Assembly: GCA_020638175.1 (NCBI GenBank)
Contig: JACKJA010000002.1
Coordinates: 1,736,001 to 1,800,000, forward strand
DNA: 64,000 nucleotides
Reading direction: 5' to 3'
From: Rhodospirillales bacterium
GTDB taxonomy: Bacteria > Pseudomonadota > Alphaproteobacteria > Micavibrionales > Micavibrionaceae
Below the pieces are notes generated by a model. That model worked only from the letters and a program-made list of their open reading frames with translations, ran no database searches and had not been told where the DNA came from. Made by a program: the position numbers and the translations under genes. Shown here piece after piece: positions 26,842 to 35,977 of the stretch (position 1 is the first letter of the stretch; the number at the start of each line of letters is the position of its first letter).

Positions 26842-27927
26842 ATGAAAAAAACAATTTTGATGGTGTTTCATGACGCTGGCGGCACCGCCGCCGCCGTGCC
26901 CCTGATTGCAGAAATCCGGTGTCACTACCGTACAGCCATATATGCCCATCACACGGCCTGCAAAGAATTGCAGAATCACGACGTAACGCTTTGCGAACAC
27001 CTCTCAAATGCAGAAGCGCTCGATGTTCTGGACACCCACAGGCCCGATCTGGTTCTGACCGGCACAAGCGCCGCCGGCGATACCATTGACCGGGCAATCA
27101 TCAAAGCCGCACAAGAGAAAAATATCCCCACACTATCCCTTCTCGATTACTGGCTTAATTATCAAGAACGCTTCGCGGATAACGAGGGCATCCCCCTGTC
27201 ATGTCTTCCTGATATCATTGCCGTAATGAACGATGATGCTAAAACGGAAATGATTAAAGAGGGCATCCCTGAGGGCCTTATAGTTATCACCGGATCACCG
27301 CGCTTCGAAAAACTTGCCCAAAGCAATAACGACTACGAAAACACGCGAAAAGTATTGGCACAACGCTATGGCCTGGCGCCTGAGAAAATTTGGGTTTTGT
27401 ATCTATCGCAGCCTCTTACAAGCCATTTTGGCGGTGAACAGCAATCTATAGAAAAACTGGGATACACTGAAAAAGACTCGATCAACTGCCTGCTAAAGGG
27501 CATGGGCGACCTCCCGGTTCAAGTGATCGCCCGGCTGCACCCCAGAGAAGACATCAGCAATCGTGACTTGTTTAAAAACATGTCAGCCGTCTTCATTCAG
27601 GAAGAAGAAATTGCAACCCTCATTTCTGCATCTGATCTTGTAACGGGCATGAGCACTGTGGCTCTAATCGATGCCTACCTGATGAAAAAGCCAGTCATCA
27701 GCATACAGCCCAACCAGAAAAATATGGATCTTTGCTATCTGACACGATGCCACCTTGCCCCCAAATGTGATACTCCTGAAGACGTTGAAACATACATCGA
27801 AAAGGTCATGGCCAAAGAAAACTTTATTGATTTCAACGCCAACGAAATGTTTCAAAAAAAGGCCAGTGTGAATTTACAAAACCTGATAAGCCGCTTAATA
27901 AACACAAATGATCAAAACGGACGATAA
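26842..27927 (+). CDS. GT-B-fold protein resembling UDP-GlcNAc 2-epimerase / CDP-glycerol transferase
   Basis: The protein has 361 residues from the ATG at 26842; the TTG just before it is the alternative. It starts ILMVFHDAGGTAAAVPLI, has PDLVLTGTSAAGDTIDRAII in the first domain and, in the second, VIARLHPREDIS, LISASDLVTGMSTVALIDAYLMKKPVISIQP. These match the nucleotide-binding half of GT-B enzymes such as 2-epimerases (NeuC/WecB) and poly-glycerolphosphate transferases. It lacks obvious 2-epimerase catalytic signatures that I can confirm, so a glycosyltransferase role is equally possible. It overlaps the next gene by 20 bases. Confidence 0.6.
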   Translation: MKKTILMVFHDAGGTAAAVPLIAEIRCHYRTAIYAHHTACKELQNHDVTLCEHLSNAEALDVLDTHRPDLVLTGTSAAGDTIDRAIIKAAQEKNIPTLSLLDYWLNYQERFADNEGIPLSCLPDIIAVMNDDAKTEMIKEGIPEGLIVITGSPRFEKLAQSNNDYENTRKVLAQRYGLAPEKIWVLYLSQPLTSHFGGEQQSIEKLGYTEKDSINCLLKGMGDLPVQVIARLHPREDISNRDLFKNMSAVFIQEEEIATLISASDLVTGMSTVALIDAYLMKKPVISIQPNQKNMDLCYLTRCHLAPKCDTPEDVETYIEKVMAKENFIDFNANEMFQKKASVNLQNLISRLINTNDQNGR

Positions 27928-29035
27928 AACAACGAAACCCCGCGTTCTTTTCCTCCTCCCTGCCCTGACGGCGGGCGGTGCGGAACGCGTGCTTATCACG
28001 CTGGCCAACCGGATAGACAGACAACAATTTTCTCCGGCCTTCCTGACTGTCAGCAACGAAGGCCCGATGAGAGACATCATCGCCCCGGACACCCCCTTTC
28101 ACACACTCGGAAAAAAACGTGTTTCACGGGGCCTTTTCGCACTTTACAGCAAACTACGCGAACTCCGGCCTGATATCGTCGTTTCAACGATGGCACACAT
28201 GAATTTCGGCGTGTTGCTTCTCAAACCTTTTTTCCCGAACACGCATTTTATCGTCCGGGAAGCCATCACACCGTCGTTCTTTTTTCAAACATCCCCCCTG
28301 CGGAGAATGCTTATTCGCTGGGCGTACCGGATTTTATATCCTTGGGCCGACCTGATCGTCAGCCCGGCTCGGATCATCATCGACGAATTCAAAACCCTGC
28401 TCGGCATGAGCGGGGAAAACCATGTCTTGCTCCGCAATCCGGTCGACACGGCAGGTTTAAGACAAAATGAAAACACCTTGCCGCCTGTCACGGAGGAACG
28501 GAAAAAAACCGTTCATTTCGTGGCCGCAGGCCGTCTCCATCGCCAAAAAGGGTTTGACCGCCTGATCATAGCCGCCGCCGAACTAAAAATGCCTTATGAA
28601 TGGCACCTGACGATCCTTGGCGAAGGGGAAGAAAGAGAAAATCTGGAAAAACTGATCGCGGAACAAAAGCTGGAAAACCGCATTTCCTTACCGGGGTTAA
28701 TAGCAGCCCCTTGGCCCTCATACGCCGCCGCCGATTGCTTTCTTTTGCCATCGCGCTTCGAAGGCTTGCCCAATGTAGCTCTGGAAGCGCTTTGCTGTGG
28801 AACGCCGGTCATCGCCACCGACACAGCGGGAGGCATTCAGGAAATTGCGGCCTCAGCCCCTCCCCATGCCGTAACCATCGTTGACGATATGGATCATTTC
28901 ATCGACGCCATGAGCCACATTCATCCCGCCCCCACGCAAAAATTTCGCGCCTCTTTGCTTCCCGTGGATTTTGAGACAGACACAGTTGTCAAAAAATTCG
29001 AAGACCTTTTAGCAACCGTCCTGTCATCACGATAA
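27908..29035 (+). CDS. Glycosyltransferase family 4 protein
   Basis: The 375-residue GT-B glycosyltransferase has the N-terminal LLPALTAGGAERVLITLANRI (glycine loop) and the C-terminal retaining GT4 motifs: VAAGRLHRQKGFDRLI, LTILGEGEERENLEKLI, and DCFLLPSRFEGLPNVALEALCCGTPVIATD with the Glu-x(7)-Glu pattern. It is the last gene of the second sugar operon, with its start inside the preceding gene. It would transfer an activated sugar to the growing lipid-linked glycan at the inner face of the membrane. Donor and acceptor are not known. Confidence 0.9.
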   Translation: MIKTDDKTTKPRVLFLLPALTAGGAERVLITLANRIDRQQFSPAFLTVSNEGPMRDIIAPDTPFHTLGKKRVSRGLFALYSKLRELRPDIVVSTMAHMNFGVLLLKPFFPNTHFIVREAITPSFFFQTSPLRRMLIRWAYRILYPWADLIVSPARIIIDEFKTLLGMSGENHVLLRNPVDTAGLRQNENTLPPVTEERKKTVHFVAAGRLHRQKGFDRLIIAAAELKMPYEWHLTILGEGEERENLEKLIAEQKLENRISLPGLIAAPWPSYAAADCFLLPSRFEGLPNVALEALCCGTPVIATDTAGGIQEIAASAPPHAVTIVDDMDHFIDAMSHIHPAPTQKFRASLLPVDFETDTVVKKFEDLLATVLSSR

Positions 29036-29133
29036 CTCCCCTTTAAATTTTATTTTCTGCCGCCGCGACTTGTCCCCTCTGTCAGAATCATAAATACTGG
29101 CCATTCATTTACCTTGGACAATGGACATTCCCC

Positions 29134-29676
29134 ATGCGCGCCCTTATCTGCCTTCTTTTTATTCTCCCGCTTCTGACCGCTTGTGGCTCGTCATCGGAAA
29201 TATCCGGCGATCCTCTGCTGCCACTACCGGAAACCAGCATCCGTGAACCCAGCAACAGCGTCATGCTGGCCACGATCGACGCCTATGTGAAACAGCAACA
29301 CGGCCCACCGCAATCACAATACCAGTTCACCCGCGTCGACCTGAACGGCGACGGACGGCGCGACGGAATTGTCCTGATGAAAAGCCCACACAATCACTGG
29401 TGTGACATCAACGGCTGCCGCATGCTCGTCTTCCGTGCCTATGACGAAGACTTTGATCTGATATCCGAAATCGCGCCCGTGCGCGGTCCCCTGCTGGTCA
29501 GCGAAGGCTCCACCGAAGGCTGGCGCGACCTGATTATCCGTGTTTCAGGCCGCAGCACCCTGCAAAGCCGCGATGCCATTTTGCGCTTTGACGGTATGGC
29601 CTACCCGAACTCGCCCGTTCTGCAACCGGCGATTTACGCCAGCAATGAGCTGCCGGGCACGTGGATTTTCCCGTAA
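29134..29676 (+). CDS. Small lipoprotein with a calcium-loop-like motif
   Basis: The 180-residue protein has a signal peptide ending in the lipobox LLTAC, so lipidation at Cys17 and release to the outer or inner membrane are expected. Around residue 69, VDLNGDGRRDGIVLM looks like the Asp-x-Asn-x-Asp-Gly calcium-loop or FG-GAP type repeat found in many secreted bacterial proteins. A CDINGC segment follows. No named family is recognised. It stands alone, about 100 bases after the glycan operon, which it ends without belonging to it in an obvious way. Confidence 0.75.
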   Translation: MRALICLLFILPLLTACGSSSEISGDPLLPLPETSIREPSNSVMLATIDAYVKQQHGPPQSQYQFTRVDLNGDGRRDGIVLMKSPHNHWCDINGCRMLVFRAYDEDFDLISEIAPVRGPLLVSEGSTEGWRDLIIRVSGRSTLQSRDAILRFDGMAYPNSPVLQPAIYASNELPGTWIFP

Positions 29677-29719
29677 ACCCGGCCCTTGCGCGCAAGCAAA
29701 ATAATTTATGTTAAAAGCC

Positions 29720-29749
29720 TTGCCATAACGGACCACCCACCCTTATATA
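29720..29749 (+). promoter_or_regulatory. Candidate sigma-70 promoter for the 29787 gene
   Basis: TTGCCA at 29720–29725 and TATATA at 29744–29749 are 18 bases apart, 37 bases before the start codon of the small helical protein. The palindrome CTTGCGCGCAAG lies just upstream, after the lipoprotein stop. This is by consensus match only. Confidence 0.35.
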
Positions 29750-29786
29750 TCTACGATAAAAGTCAAAAGGTAATCGGGGTTAAAAA

Positions 29787-30146
29787 ATGAACCGACACAG
29801 AAACAAACGGGCCAACAAAATCAAGGCTGTTATGCCGATACTGGAAAAAGCGGAGCGTACAAAAAAACCGCGCGATCTGGAACACGCCCACGATGTTCTC
29901 ATGGACTTAAGACACCATTACGAAAACGATCCCGAAATAACGGCGACTCTGTCTTACATCAACTACCTGCAAGATAATATGATCGCCGCCACTGTCTTGC
30001 TTGACCTGGCACAAGAACAACGAAAAGCCCTTCAAATGGAAAATGATGGTGTTCTTGACGATCTACAGGAAAAAATCGCTGCGCGCATGAAAGATCAAAT
30101 GAGACGCGACAACAGCTACGCCCCGTGCCTTCGCCTGAACATATAA
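29787..30146 (+). CDS. Small helical protein of unknown function
   Basis: The 119-residue protein is basic at its N-terminus (MNRHRNKRANKIK) and almost wholly alpha-helical in appearance, with segments like LEHAHDVLMDLRHHYENDP and TLSYINYLQDNMIAATVLLDLA that suggest one or two TPR-like helical hairpins. It has no signal peptide or membrane segment. A candidate promoter and the weak site GGTAATCGGGG precede the ATG. I do not recognise the family. Confidence 0.6.
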   Translation: MNRHRNKRANKIKAVMPILEKAERTKKPRDLEHAHDVLMDLRHHYENDPEITATLSYINYLQDNMIAATVLLDLAQEQRKALQMENDGVLDDLQEKIAARMKDQMRRDNSYAPCLRLNI

Positions 30147-30218
30147 TCGCCGGTTTTTGTTGACCGCCGCCACAAGCTGCGGCATGGTTCCGGGCGATAA
30201 AAAATGGAAAGAGCTCCC

Positions 30219-31052
30219 ATGCCCCGGAAAAAAGTAGTCGTGTTTGCCGAAGGTCATGTTGCGATCAACAGCCTGATCCGCAGTTTACAAGACAGTTTTT
30301 ATGGTATTTCCATACAATATGCGACGGCTTCCGCCATGCAAAGCGATCCAACCCTGCTTGATCAGGATACGCTGGCTTTTATTCTGCCGGGAATTATCGG
30401 GGAAGAATGCCATTACTATGATGTTCTCGGCGACGAAGGGAATAAAGCCATTCGTCAGTATGTCGAGGACGGCGGAACTTATATGGGTCTTTGTGCGGGC
30501 GCTTATTATGCCTGCGAGACAATCGAATATGCCCCCGCATGGGGAAACAAAAAAACACAAAAGCCGGGTCTAAATTTTTTCAATGCCGTCGCCAGAGGCC
30601 CGGTAACCCCTGACGCCCCACATCCGACGCCGGAAAACGAATATAACGATTTAAGTGTTCTCCAAATATTCAAAGAAAACGGAGATACCATTGGCGTATG
30701 CTACGGGAACGGACCGGCTCTGGAAAACGCAATCGATGACAATCTACATGTTATCGCCCGCTACAAAGGTGTCAAAGACACCCCTATTTCAATTGCCCGT
30801 AAACCCGTGGGCAAAGGACAGGCTCTTTTTGTCGGCGTGGTTCCTGAAATTTCCAGCAAACACGGGATCGCCAATATTTCCACCCATAACGTCGTTGAAT
30901 TAAACAACGATATTGCCCGGATTGTTATGGCGCTCCATCCCCATGAAGAAGAGCGCGCCACTCTCTGGCAAGAACTTGTCGACATAATCAAAGATCACAA
31001 TGCCGAAAGGGGCCGCTGCCAAAGATGGGGGGGCAGACCATGCCCGGCTTAA
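30219..31052 (+). CDS. BPL_N-type glutamine amidotransferase-like protein
   Basis: The protein has 277 residues starting at ATG 30219, which is preceded by GGAAAGAG; an ATG at 30204 would add five residues but has no site. DGGTYMGLCAGAYYACETI (about residue 92) is the nucleophile elbow with Cys, as in class I amidotransferase-like folds, and matches the domain found at the N-terminus of eukaryotic biotin-protein ligases (PF09825). GKGQALFVGVVPEIS follows near the end. Stand-alone bacterial members have no settled function. The DUF1284 gene starts inside its end, so the two are co-translated. Confidence 0.75.
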   Translation: MPRKKVVVFAEGHVAINSLIRSLQDSFYGISIQYATASAMQSDPTLLDQDTLAFILPGIIGEECHYYDVLGDEGNKAIRQYVEDGGTYMGLCAGAYYACETIEYAPAWGNKKTQKPGLNFFNAVARGPVTPDAPHPTPENEYNDLSVLQIFKENGDTIGVCYGNGPALENAIDDNLHVIARYKGVKDTPISIARKPVGKGQALFVGVVPEISSKHGIANISTHNVVELNNDIARIVMALHPHEEERATLWQELVDIIKDHNAERGRCQRWGGRPCPA

Positions 31053-31486
31053 CACCTATAAACCTGCGCCCGCATCACCTTTTATGCATCCTGACCTATG
31101 TCGGCGAAGGCTATTCGCCGGCGTTCGTGGAAAATTTTAACACCATTGTCGCACGTCTCAACCAGGGCACACCTGTCAAAATCGTCAAGGGGCCGGATGA
31201 TATCTGCGCCCCTCTGGTTAAAAACCCGCCTGCTGACTATCACTGTGAAGACGAAGACCATATCGCCCTCGACAACCGGGCTTTAGAGGATATCATCAAT
31301 TTTCTGGGCAACGATGTTTCATACGGCTCTATCCTGAGACTACCACAGCAAATGGTTAAAAAGCTTAGGCTCTCTTTTTCAAATAACGACATCAGAAACG
31401 CTTGCGCCGGGTGTCAATGGCATGATTTATGTAGCAAAGTCAGCCAATCAAACTACAAGGACACGTTGTTACATGACGACAGATAA
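31040..31486 (+). CDS. DUF1284 domain protein
   Basis: The protein has 148 residues from the ATG at 31040 (a G-rich stretch lies six bases before); an ATG at 31025 in the same frame is the alternative. NLRPHHLLCILTYVGEGYSPAFVENF near the start and a Cys-rich end, CAGCQWHDLC (about residue 127), are the hallmarks of DUF1284, a family with conserved cysteines that may bind metal or an iron-sulfur cluster. It overlaps the preceding amidotransferase-like gene and the following trmFO, suggesting a single transcript. Function is unknown. Confidence 0.8.
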   Translation: MPGLTPINLRPHHLLCILTYVGEGYSPAFVENFNTIVARLNQGTPVKIVKGPDDICAPLVKNPPADYHCEDEDHIALDNRALEDIINFLGNDVSYGSILRLPQQMVKKLRLSFSNNDIRNACAGCQWHDLCSKVSQSNYKDTLLHDDR

Positions 31487-32834
31487 TCCCCTCTCGCTCC
31501 ACATCATCGGCGCGGGCCTCGCGGGCAGCGAAGCCGCATGGCAGGCCGCGCAAGCCGGAATCCCTGTCATCCTGCACGAAATGCGCCCAGAAACCATGAC
31601 CCCGGCCCATAAAACGGAGGGATGCGCCGAACTGGTTTGCTCGAACTCCTTCCGCTCCGACGATCCGGAAAACAACGCGGTCGGCCTGCTGCATGAAGAA
31701 ATGCGTCGCTGCGACTCCCTGATTATGGCGATGGGCGATAACACAAAAGTCCCGGCGGGCGGCGCCATGGCTGTTGACCGCGAAGCGTTCTCCGACGCCG
31801 TGACCAAGGCCTTACATGACCATCCGCTGATTTCCTTTGAATATGGCGAAATCAATGACATCCCCGCCAACTGGGATCATGTCATCATCGCCACCGGCCC
31901 TCTGACCAGCCCGGCTTTATCATCCTTCATCCAGTCCCTGACCGGAGCCAATGCGCTGGCCTTTTTCGATGCCATCGCCCCGATCGTCCACCGGGAAAGC
32001 ATCAACATGGACGTCGCGTGGTTCCAGTCCCGCTATGACAAGGGCGAAGGCGCCGATTACATCAACTGCCCGATGGACGAACAGCAATATAACGGTTTCG
32101 TGCAAGCCCTTCTGGATGCAGAGAAAATCGAATTCAAAGACTGGGAAAAGGACACCCCCTATTTCGAGGGCTGCATGCCTGTCGAGGTCATGGCTTCCCG
32201 TGGCCCGGAAACCCTGCGCTTTGGCCCTATGAAGCCGGTCGGCCTGACCAATCCGCATACGGGACGCCCTGCTCATGCAGTGGTTCAGCTTCGGCAGGAT
32301 AACGCACTGGGAACACTTTACAATATGGTCGGTTTTCAAACCAAAATGAAATACGGCGACCAGTCCCGCGTCTTCCGCATGATCCCCGGTCTGGAGGAAG
32401 CCGACTTCGCGCGCCTCGGCGGCTTGCACCGTAACACCTTTATCAACTCACCGGAATTGCTGGATAAACAACTCCGCCTGAAAACCCGGCCGCAAATCCG
32501 TTTTGCAGGCCAGATCACCGGCTGCGAAGGCTATGTCGAAAGCGCCGCCGTCGGCTTGATGGCCGGACGCCTCGCCGCCGCCGAAATCAGGGGCACAGAT
32601 ATGCAAACACCGCCCGCCACCACGGCGATGGGCGCACTCCTGACCCACATAACGGGGGGAGCAGACGCCAAACATTATCAGCCGATGAACATTAATTTTG
32701 GCTTGTTTCCGCCGCTGGAAGACCAACTTGGCCCCAACGGCAAACGCAAGATCAGGAAAAAGGACCGCAAACCGGCCCTCGCCGCCCGCGCGCGGCATGA
32801 TTTACAAGGCTGGATCGACGCGCTACAAGTGTAA
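31473..32834 (+). CDS. trmFO: Methylenetetrahydrofolate–tRNA-(uracil-5-)-methyltransferase
   Basis: The 453-residue flavoprotein methylates U54 of tRNA (ribothymidine) using methylenetetrahydrofolate and reduced FAD. It has the FAD-binding start HIIGAGLAGSEAAWQAA, then ILHEMRPETMTPAHKT, ELVCSNSFRSDD, GLLHEEMRR and, near the end, FAGQITGCEGYVESAAVGLMAG and LLTHITGGA, all typical of TrmFO/Gid. The start at 31473 follows the family pattern and overlaps the DUF1284 gene by 14 bases. The same enzyme replaces the SAM-dependent TrmA in many alphaproteobacteria. Confidence 0.95.
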   Translation: MTTDNPLSLHIIGAGLAGSEAAWQAAQAGIPVILHEMRPETMTPAHKTEGCAELVCSNSFRSDDPENNAVGLLHEEMRRCDSLIMAMGDNTKVPAGGAMAVDREAFSDAVTKALHDHPLISFEYGEINDIPANWDHVIIATGPLTSPALSSFIQSLTGANALAFFDAIAPIVHRESINMDVAWFQSRYDKGEGADYINCPMDEQQYNGFVQALLDAEKIEFKDWEKDTPYFEGCMPVEVMASRGPETLRFGPMKPVGLTNPHTGRPAHAVVQLRQDNALGTLYNMVGFQTKMKYGDQSRVFRMIPGLEEADFARLGGLHRNTFINSPELLDKQLRLKTRPQIRFAGQITGCEGYVESAAVGLMAGRLAAAEIRGTDMQTPPATTAMGALLTHITGGADAKHYQPMNINFGLFPPLEDQLGPNGKRKIRKKDRKPALAARARHDLQGWIDALQV

Positions 32835-32836
32835 TC

Positions 32837-34204
32837 ATGGATAAGTTTGAATATTCCCTGATTTTCTTTGGCCTGTATATCGCGGGCCTCGCGTGGGTAT
32901 CATGGAAATCGCGCTATCACGATCACGGCAGCGGCTTCATTATCGGCAACCGTGACCTTGGCTTCTGGAGCATCTACGGCTCAATCGTCAGCTACCTGCG
33001 CTCCGGTTCGGCCTTTATTTTCTGGTTCAGCTTCGCCGCCCTGATGGGCTTTGGCTCCATCTGGATTATTGTCGCTTTTCTGTGTGCCTTTGCCCTGATG
33101 GCCTTCCTGGCTCCACAGGCACAAAAACTAGCCGGAGAACATAATTACATCACCCTGCCGGATCTGATTACAGACCGGCAAGGCCCGCTCATGGCCCTGA
33201 GCATTAAAATTCTGTCCCTTTACGCCTCGATCATTACAACCACAGCCCAGCTTTTCGTCGCGGGCAATATCATTGGCGGCCTTTTAAATGTCGGCACTGT
33301 CACGGGCACGATCATCGGCGCCTTCATTGTCGGCACTTATATCGTTCTGGGCGGCTTTCTAAGCGTCGTCCGCACCGACATCTATCAGGCAGGCATCATG
33401 ATTTTGCTGGCGGTCGGTACCCTGTTGTTCGGCACATGGCCGGAAACCCCTGTTCTGCTCGACCAGATTACACATCCGGACTTTAACTGGGTTGTCGGCG
33501 GCCTCGTTCTGGGCCTGACCATCCCGGCCAACGCTGATTTGTGGCAACGCTACTTTGCGGCCAAAACCCCGACAGTAGGAAGAAATGCGACCATAGCCGC
33601 CCTGTTCACCGACGTTGTTCTGGTCGGGGGAATTATACTGTTCGCCCTGAACATGCTGGCTCTGGCTCCCGGCGCTGATCCGCAAAACGTGTTCAATGAC
33701 CTGTTCAGAAACAGCATAGCCCACCCGGCAATCATCGCACTGTTTGGCGTGTTCGTAATCAGCGCCATGCTCTCGACACTGGACAATCAAGTGTTCAATT
33801 TCACCTCGATCGTCACAAAAAACGTTTTGAATATTAACATCGAAACCGACAGGCCACGCTTTATCCGGGTACTGCGGATCCTGACCATTGTCATGCTGGC
33901 AACCCTGACAGCCTTGTCTTTGACCATTGAAAACCTGCTGCAATGGATCATGAACACATGGGGATTTATGGGGATCGCCACGCCGGTTATTTTCTACGCC
34001 TTCCTGAAACGGGGACATAACCGGTGGACGGATAAAATCCTCGCGACTGGCGTTCTTTGCGCGGCCCTTGTCTACTGGATCCTGTTTGTAATCACGGAAT
34101 ACAGCGCAATGATCTGGTATTTGGTGCCCTATTGCGCACCGCTGCCTTTCATCGCCATTGATTTAATTATAAATCGGAAAACGAGCCTTCCGGCGCCAGC
34201 GTAG
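32837..34204 (+). CDS. Sodium:solute symporter-family permease
   Basis: The 455-residue polytopic protein has about 12–13 hydrophobic segments. The start LIFFGLYIAGLAWVSW, FIIGNRDLGFWSIYGSIVSYL, then GTYIVLGGFLSVVRTDIYQ and FVISAMLSTLDNQVFNF are arranged as in SSS-family transporters (the SGxxAMxxTLD-like element in helix 8 is where Na+ is bound). It follows trmFO by two bases. The substrate is not deducible. Confidence 0.8.
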   Translation: MDKFEYSLIFFGLYIAGLAWVSWKSRYHDHGSGFIIGNRDLGFWSIYGSIVSYLRSGSAFIFWFSFAALMGFGSIWIIVAFLCAFALMAFLAPQAQKLAGEHNYITLPDLITDRQGPLMALSIKILSLYASIITTTAQLFVAGNIIGGLLNVGTVTGTIIGAFIVGTYIVLGGFLSVVRTDIYQAGIMILLAVGTLLFGTWPETPVLLDQITHPDFNWVVGGLVLGLTIPANADLWQRYFAAKTPTVGRNATIAALFTDVVLVGGIILFALNMLALAPGADPQNVFNDLFRNSIAHPAIIALFGVFVISAMLSTLDNQVFNFTSIVTKNVLNINIETDRPRFIRVLRILTIVMLATLTALSLTIENLLQWIMNTWGFMGIATPVIFYAFLKRGHNRWTDKILATGVLCAALVYWILFVITEYSAMIWYLVPYCAPLPFIAIDLIINRKTSLPAPA

Positions 34205-34433
34205 CCTCATCATTTTCCGCCAGCTGCTCGCGCGTTTTTTCGGCCGTCTTCTTGGCTTGCGATTCACTCAGCTTCTGGCTTTCCTCAAACTTCTGGCGGG
34301 CGGCGACAGAAATCTCCACAACATCTTGCGTCGCGGATGATTTGATATTTTTTTCTTCTCTGGCCCCTTGGGGCTTGTCCGTTTTGCCGGTGCCGGCAAC
34401 CGGCGTGCCTGGATTGATCGGTGTAATGGCCAT
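34167..34433 (-). CDS. Small charged protein of unknown function
   Basis: The 88-residue protein starts at ATG 34433 with a strong GGAAAGGGG site nine bases ahead, which supports it as a real gene. The N-terminus is rich in Gly, Pro and Thr; VVEISVAARQKFEESQ and the following 30 residues are a charged helix. The VEIS-x-AAR element recalls short segments of flagellar-regulation proteins such as FlgM, but this is too short to call. Its last 38 bases overlap the convergent permease gene. Likely cytoplasmic. Confidence 0.6.
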   Translation of the reverse strand: MAITPINPGTPVAGTGKTDKPQGAREEKNIKSSATQDVVEISVAARQKFEESQKLSESQAKKTAEKTREQLAENDEATLAPEGSFSDL

Positions 34434-34513
34434 GACGACCCCTTTCCCGTAATGAATTTCCCTAACCTGTAATTATTATAAATATCAATATTTTACAAAA
34501 GGTTACCTGTAAA

Positions 34514-34533
34514 GGAAAAAAGAGGTTTTTTCC
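34514..34533. other. A/T-rich hairpin upstream of sodB
   Basis: GGAAAAAA and TTTTTTCC form an eight-base-pair stem with the loop GAGG. It lies in the 172-base gap between the divergent small gene and sodB. It is not followed by a T run, so it is not a clear terminator. Nearby at 34560–34570 is the palindrome GGTTAGTAACC. Either could be a regulatory site for sodB. Confidence 0.3.
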
Positions 34534-34605
34534 CCTTGCGCCCATCATAAAAAACAATAGGTTAGTAACCGTCATTATAACATTTACCAAAACAGGAGAG
34601 CCCCG

Positions 34606-35211
34606 ATGCCCTTGGAATTACCCGACCTGCCCTTTGCCTATGACGCGCTGGAACCATACATGAGCGCCGAGACGCTGGAGTTTCACCATGACAAACACCA
34701 TGCGGCCTATGTTACCAACGGCAACAAGCTGCTGGAAGGCACCGATCTGGCCGACAAATCCATCGAGGAAATCATCATGGCCGCCGCCGGCAACCCGGCA
34801 CAGGCGGGTATATTCAACAACGCGGCACAAGTCTGGAACCACAGCTTTTTCTGGAATTGCCTGTATCCCGAGGGCGAAGGCACGAATATCCCGGCCGCGC
34901 TGGAAAAGAAAATCGACGAAGACCTCGGTGGCTATGAACAATTCAAGGCTGACTTCATCAATGCTTGCGTTACACAATTTGGCTCCGGCTGGGGCTGGCT
35001 GGTCAAGGATAACGCCACCGGCAAACTGGAAATCATGAAAACGGCCAATGCCGACACACCGATGGTTCACGGCAAAACGGCGCTTCTGACCTGCGATGTG
35101 TGGGAACACGCCTACTATGTAGATTACCGTAACGCCCGGCCAAAATACGTGGAAACCTTTGTCGAACACCTGATTAACTGGGAGTTCGTCGCCCACAATC
35201 TGGAGAAGTAG
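34606..35211 (+). CDS. sodB: Iron superoxide dismutase
   Basis: The 201-residue enzyme converts superoxide to oxygen and hydrogen peroxide. The metal ligands can be seen: His27 in EFHHDKHH, His79 in VWNHSFFW, Asp164 and His168 in CDVWEHAYYVDYRN. The NHSFFWNCL and GSGWGWLV segments are of the iron type. ATG is preceded by a strong AGGAG site. It ends two bases before the convergent terC stop. No signal peptide, so it is cytoplasmic. Confidence 0.95.
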   Translation: MPLELPDLPFAYDALEPYMSAETLEFHHDKHHAAYVTNGNKLLEGTDLADKSIEEIIMAAAGNPAQAGIFNNAAQVWNHSFFWNCLYPEGEGTNIPAALEKKIDEDLGGYEQFKADFINACVTQFGSGWGWLVKDNATGKLEIMKTANADTPMVHGKTALLTCDVWEHAYYVDYRNARPKYVETFVEHLINWEFVAHNLEK

Positions 35212-35213
35212 CC

Positions 35214-35972
35214 TTACTCTTCCTGACGACGATCTTGGGAAACGGGGCGCATATTCGTGCCCCGTTTTTTTGCGACAATCAGGTTCAAAACTTCAACCGC
35301 CAGCGAGAACGCCACGGCAAAGTACAGATACCCGCGCGGAATGTGGAAGTGCAAGCCATCCGCCACCAACGCCATCCCGACGAGGATCAAAAAGCTCAGC
35401 GCCAGCATTTTCACAGACGGGTGATCATCGACAAACCGGGCCACGGGCTCGGCCGCGAACATCATAATCGCAATCGCAATCACAATCGCCGCGATCATCA
35501 CCGGCAGGTGATCGGCGATCCCGACCGCAGTAATCACGGAATCGAGCGAAAACACAATATCCAGAATAACAATCTGGACAATCGCAGACGCAAAACCATG
35601 AACTTTCATCGCGGCTTCCAGTTTGGGGTTTTCCTCCATCATATCGTGGATTTCATCAGTCCCTTTGTAGATCAGGAACAAGCCCCCGCCAGCCAGGATA
35701 ATATCCCGCCACGAAATCTCATGATCGAAAAGCGTCATAAACGGCGCCGTCAGGCTGGCCAGCCACGCCACCGCCGCCAACAAACCAATCCGCATAAACA
35801 TCGCCAGCAACAGCCCTACCCGGCGCGCCATAGCCTGCTGCGCCTTGGGCAAACGGCCAGAAACAATCGACAGGAAAATAATATTGTCGATCCCCAGAAC
35901 GATTTCCAAAATCGTCAGGGTTAAAAGGCTGGCCCACATTTCGGGAGACATGAGAAGTTCTATCATGGTCAT
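35214..35972 (-). CDS. TerC-family integral membrane protein
   Basis: The 252-residue protein has seven to eight hydrophobic segments and the two family motifs with acidic residues in membrane helices: LEIVLGIDNIIFLS (about residues 22–35) and LDIVFSLDSVITAVG (about residue 136). TerC/YgdQ proteins act in metal-ion export, especially manganese, and in tellurite resistance. It ends the minus-strand sec block, five bases after the Mth938-like gene. Confidence 0.9.
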   Translation of the reverse strand: MTMIELLMSPEMWASLLTLTILEIVLGIDNIIFLSIVSGRLPKAQQAMARRVGLLLAMFMRIGLLAAVAWLASLTAPFMTLFDHEISWRDIILAGGGLFLIYKGTDEIHDMMEENPKLEAAMKVHGFASAIVQIVILDIVFSLDSVITAVGIADHLPVMIAAIVIAIAIMMFAAEPVARFVDDHPSVKMLALSFLILVGMALVADGLHFHIPRGYLYFAVAFSLAVEVLNLIVAKKRGTNMRPVSQDRRQEE

Positions 35973-35977
35973 AATTT

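Noticed and set aside
34514..34533. A rho-independent terminator before sodB
   Set aside because: There is a stem but no T tract after it in either direction, and it is 310 bases after the nearest plus-strand stop.
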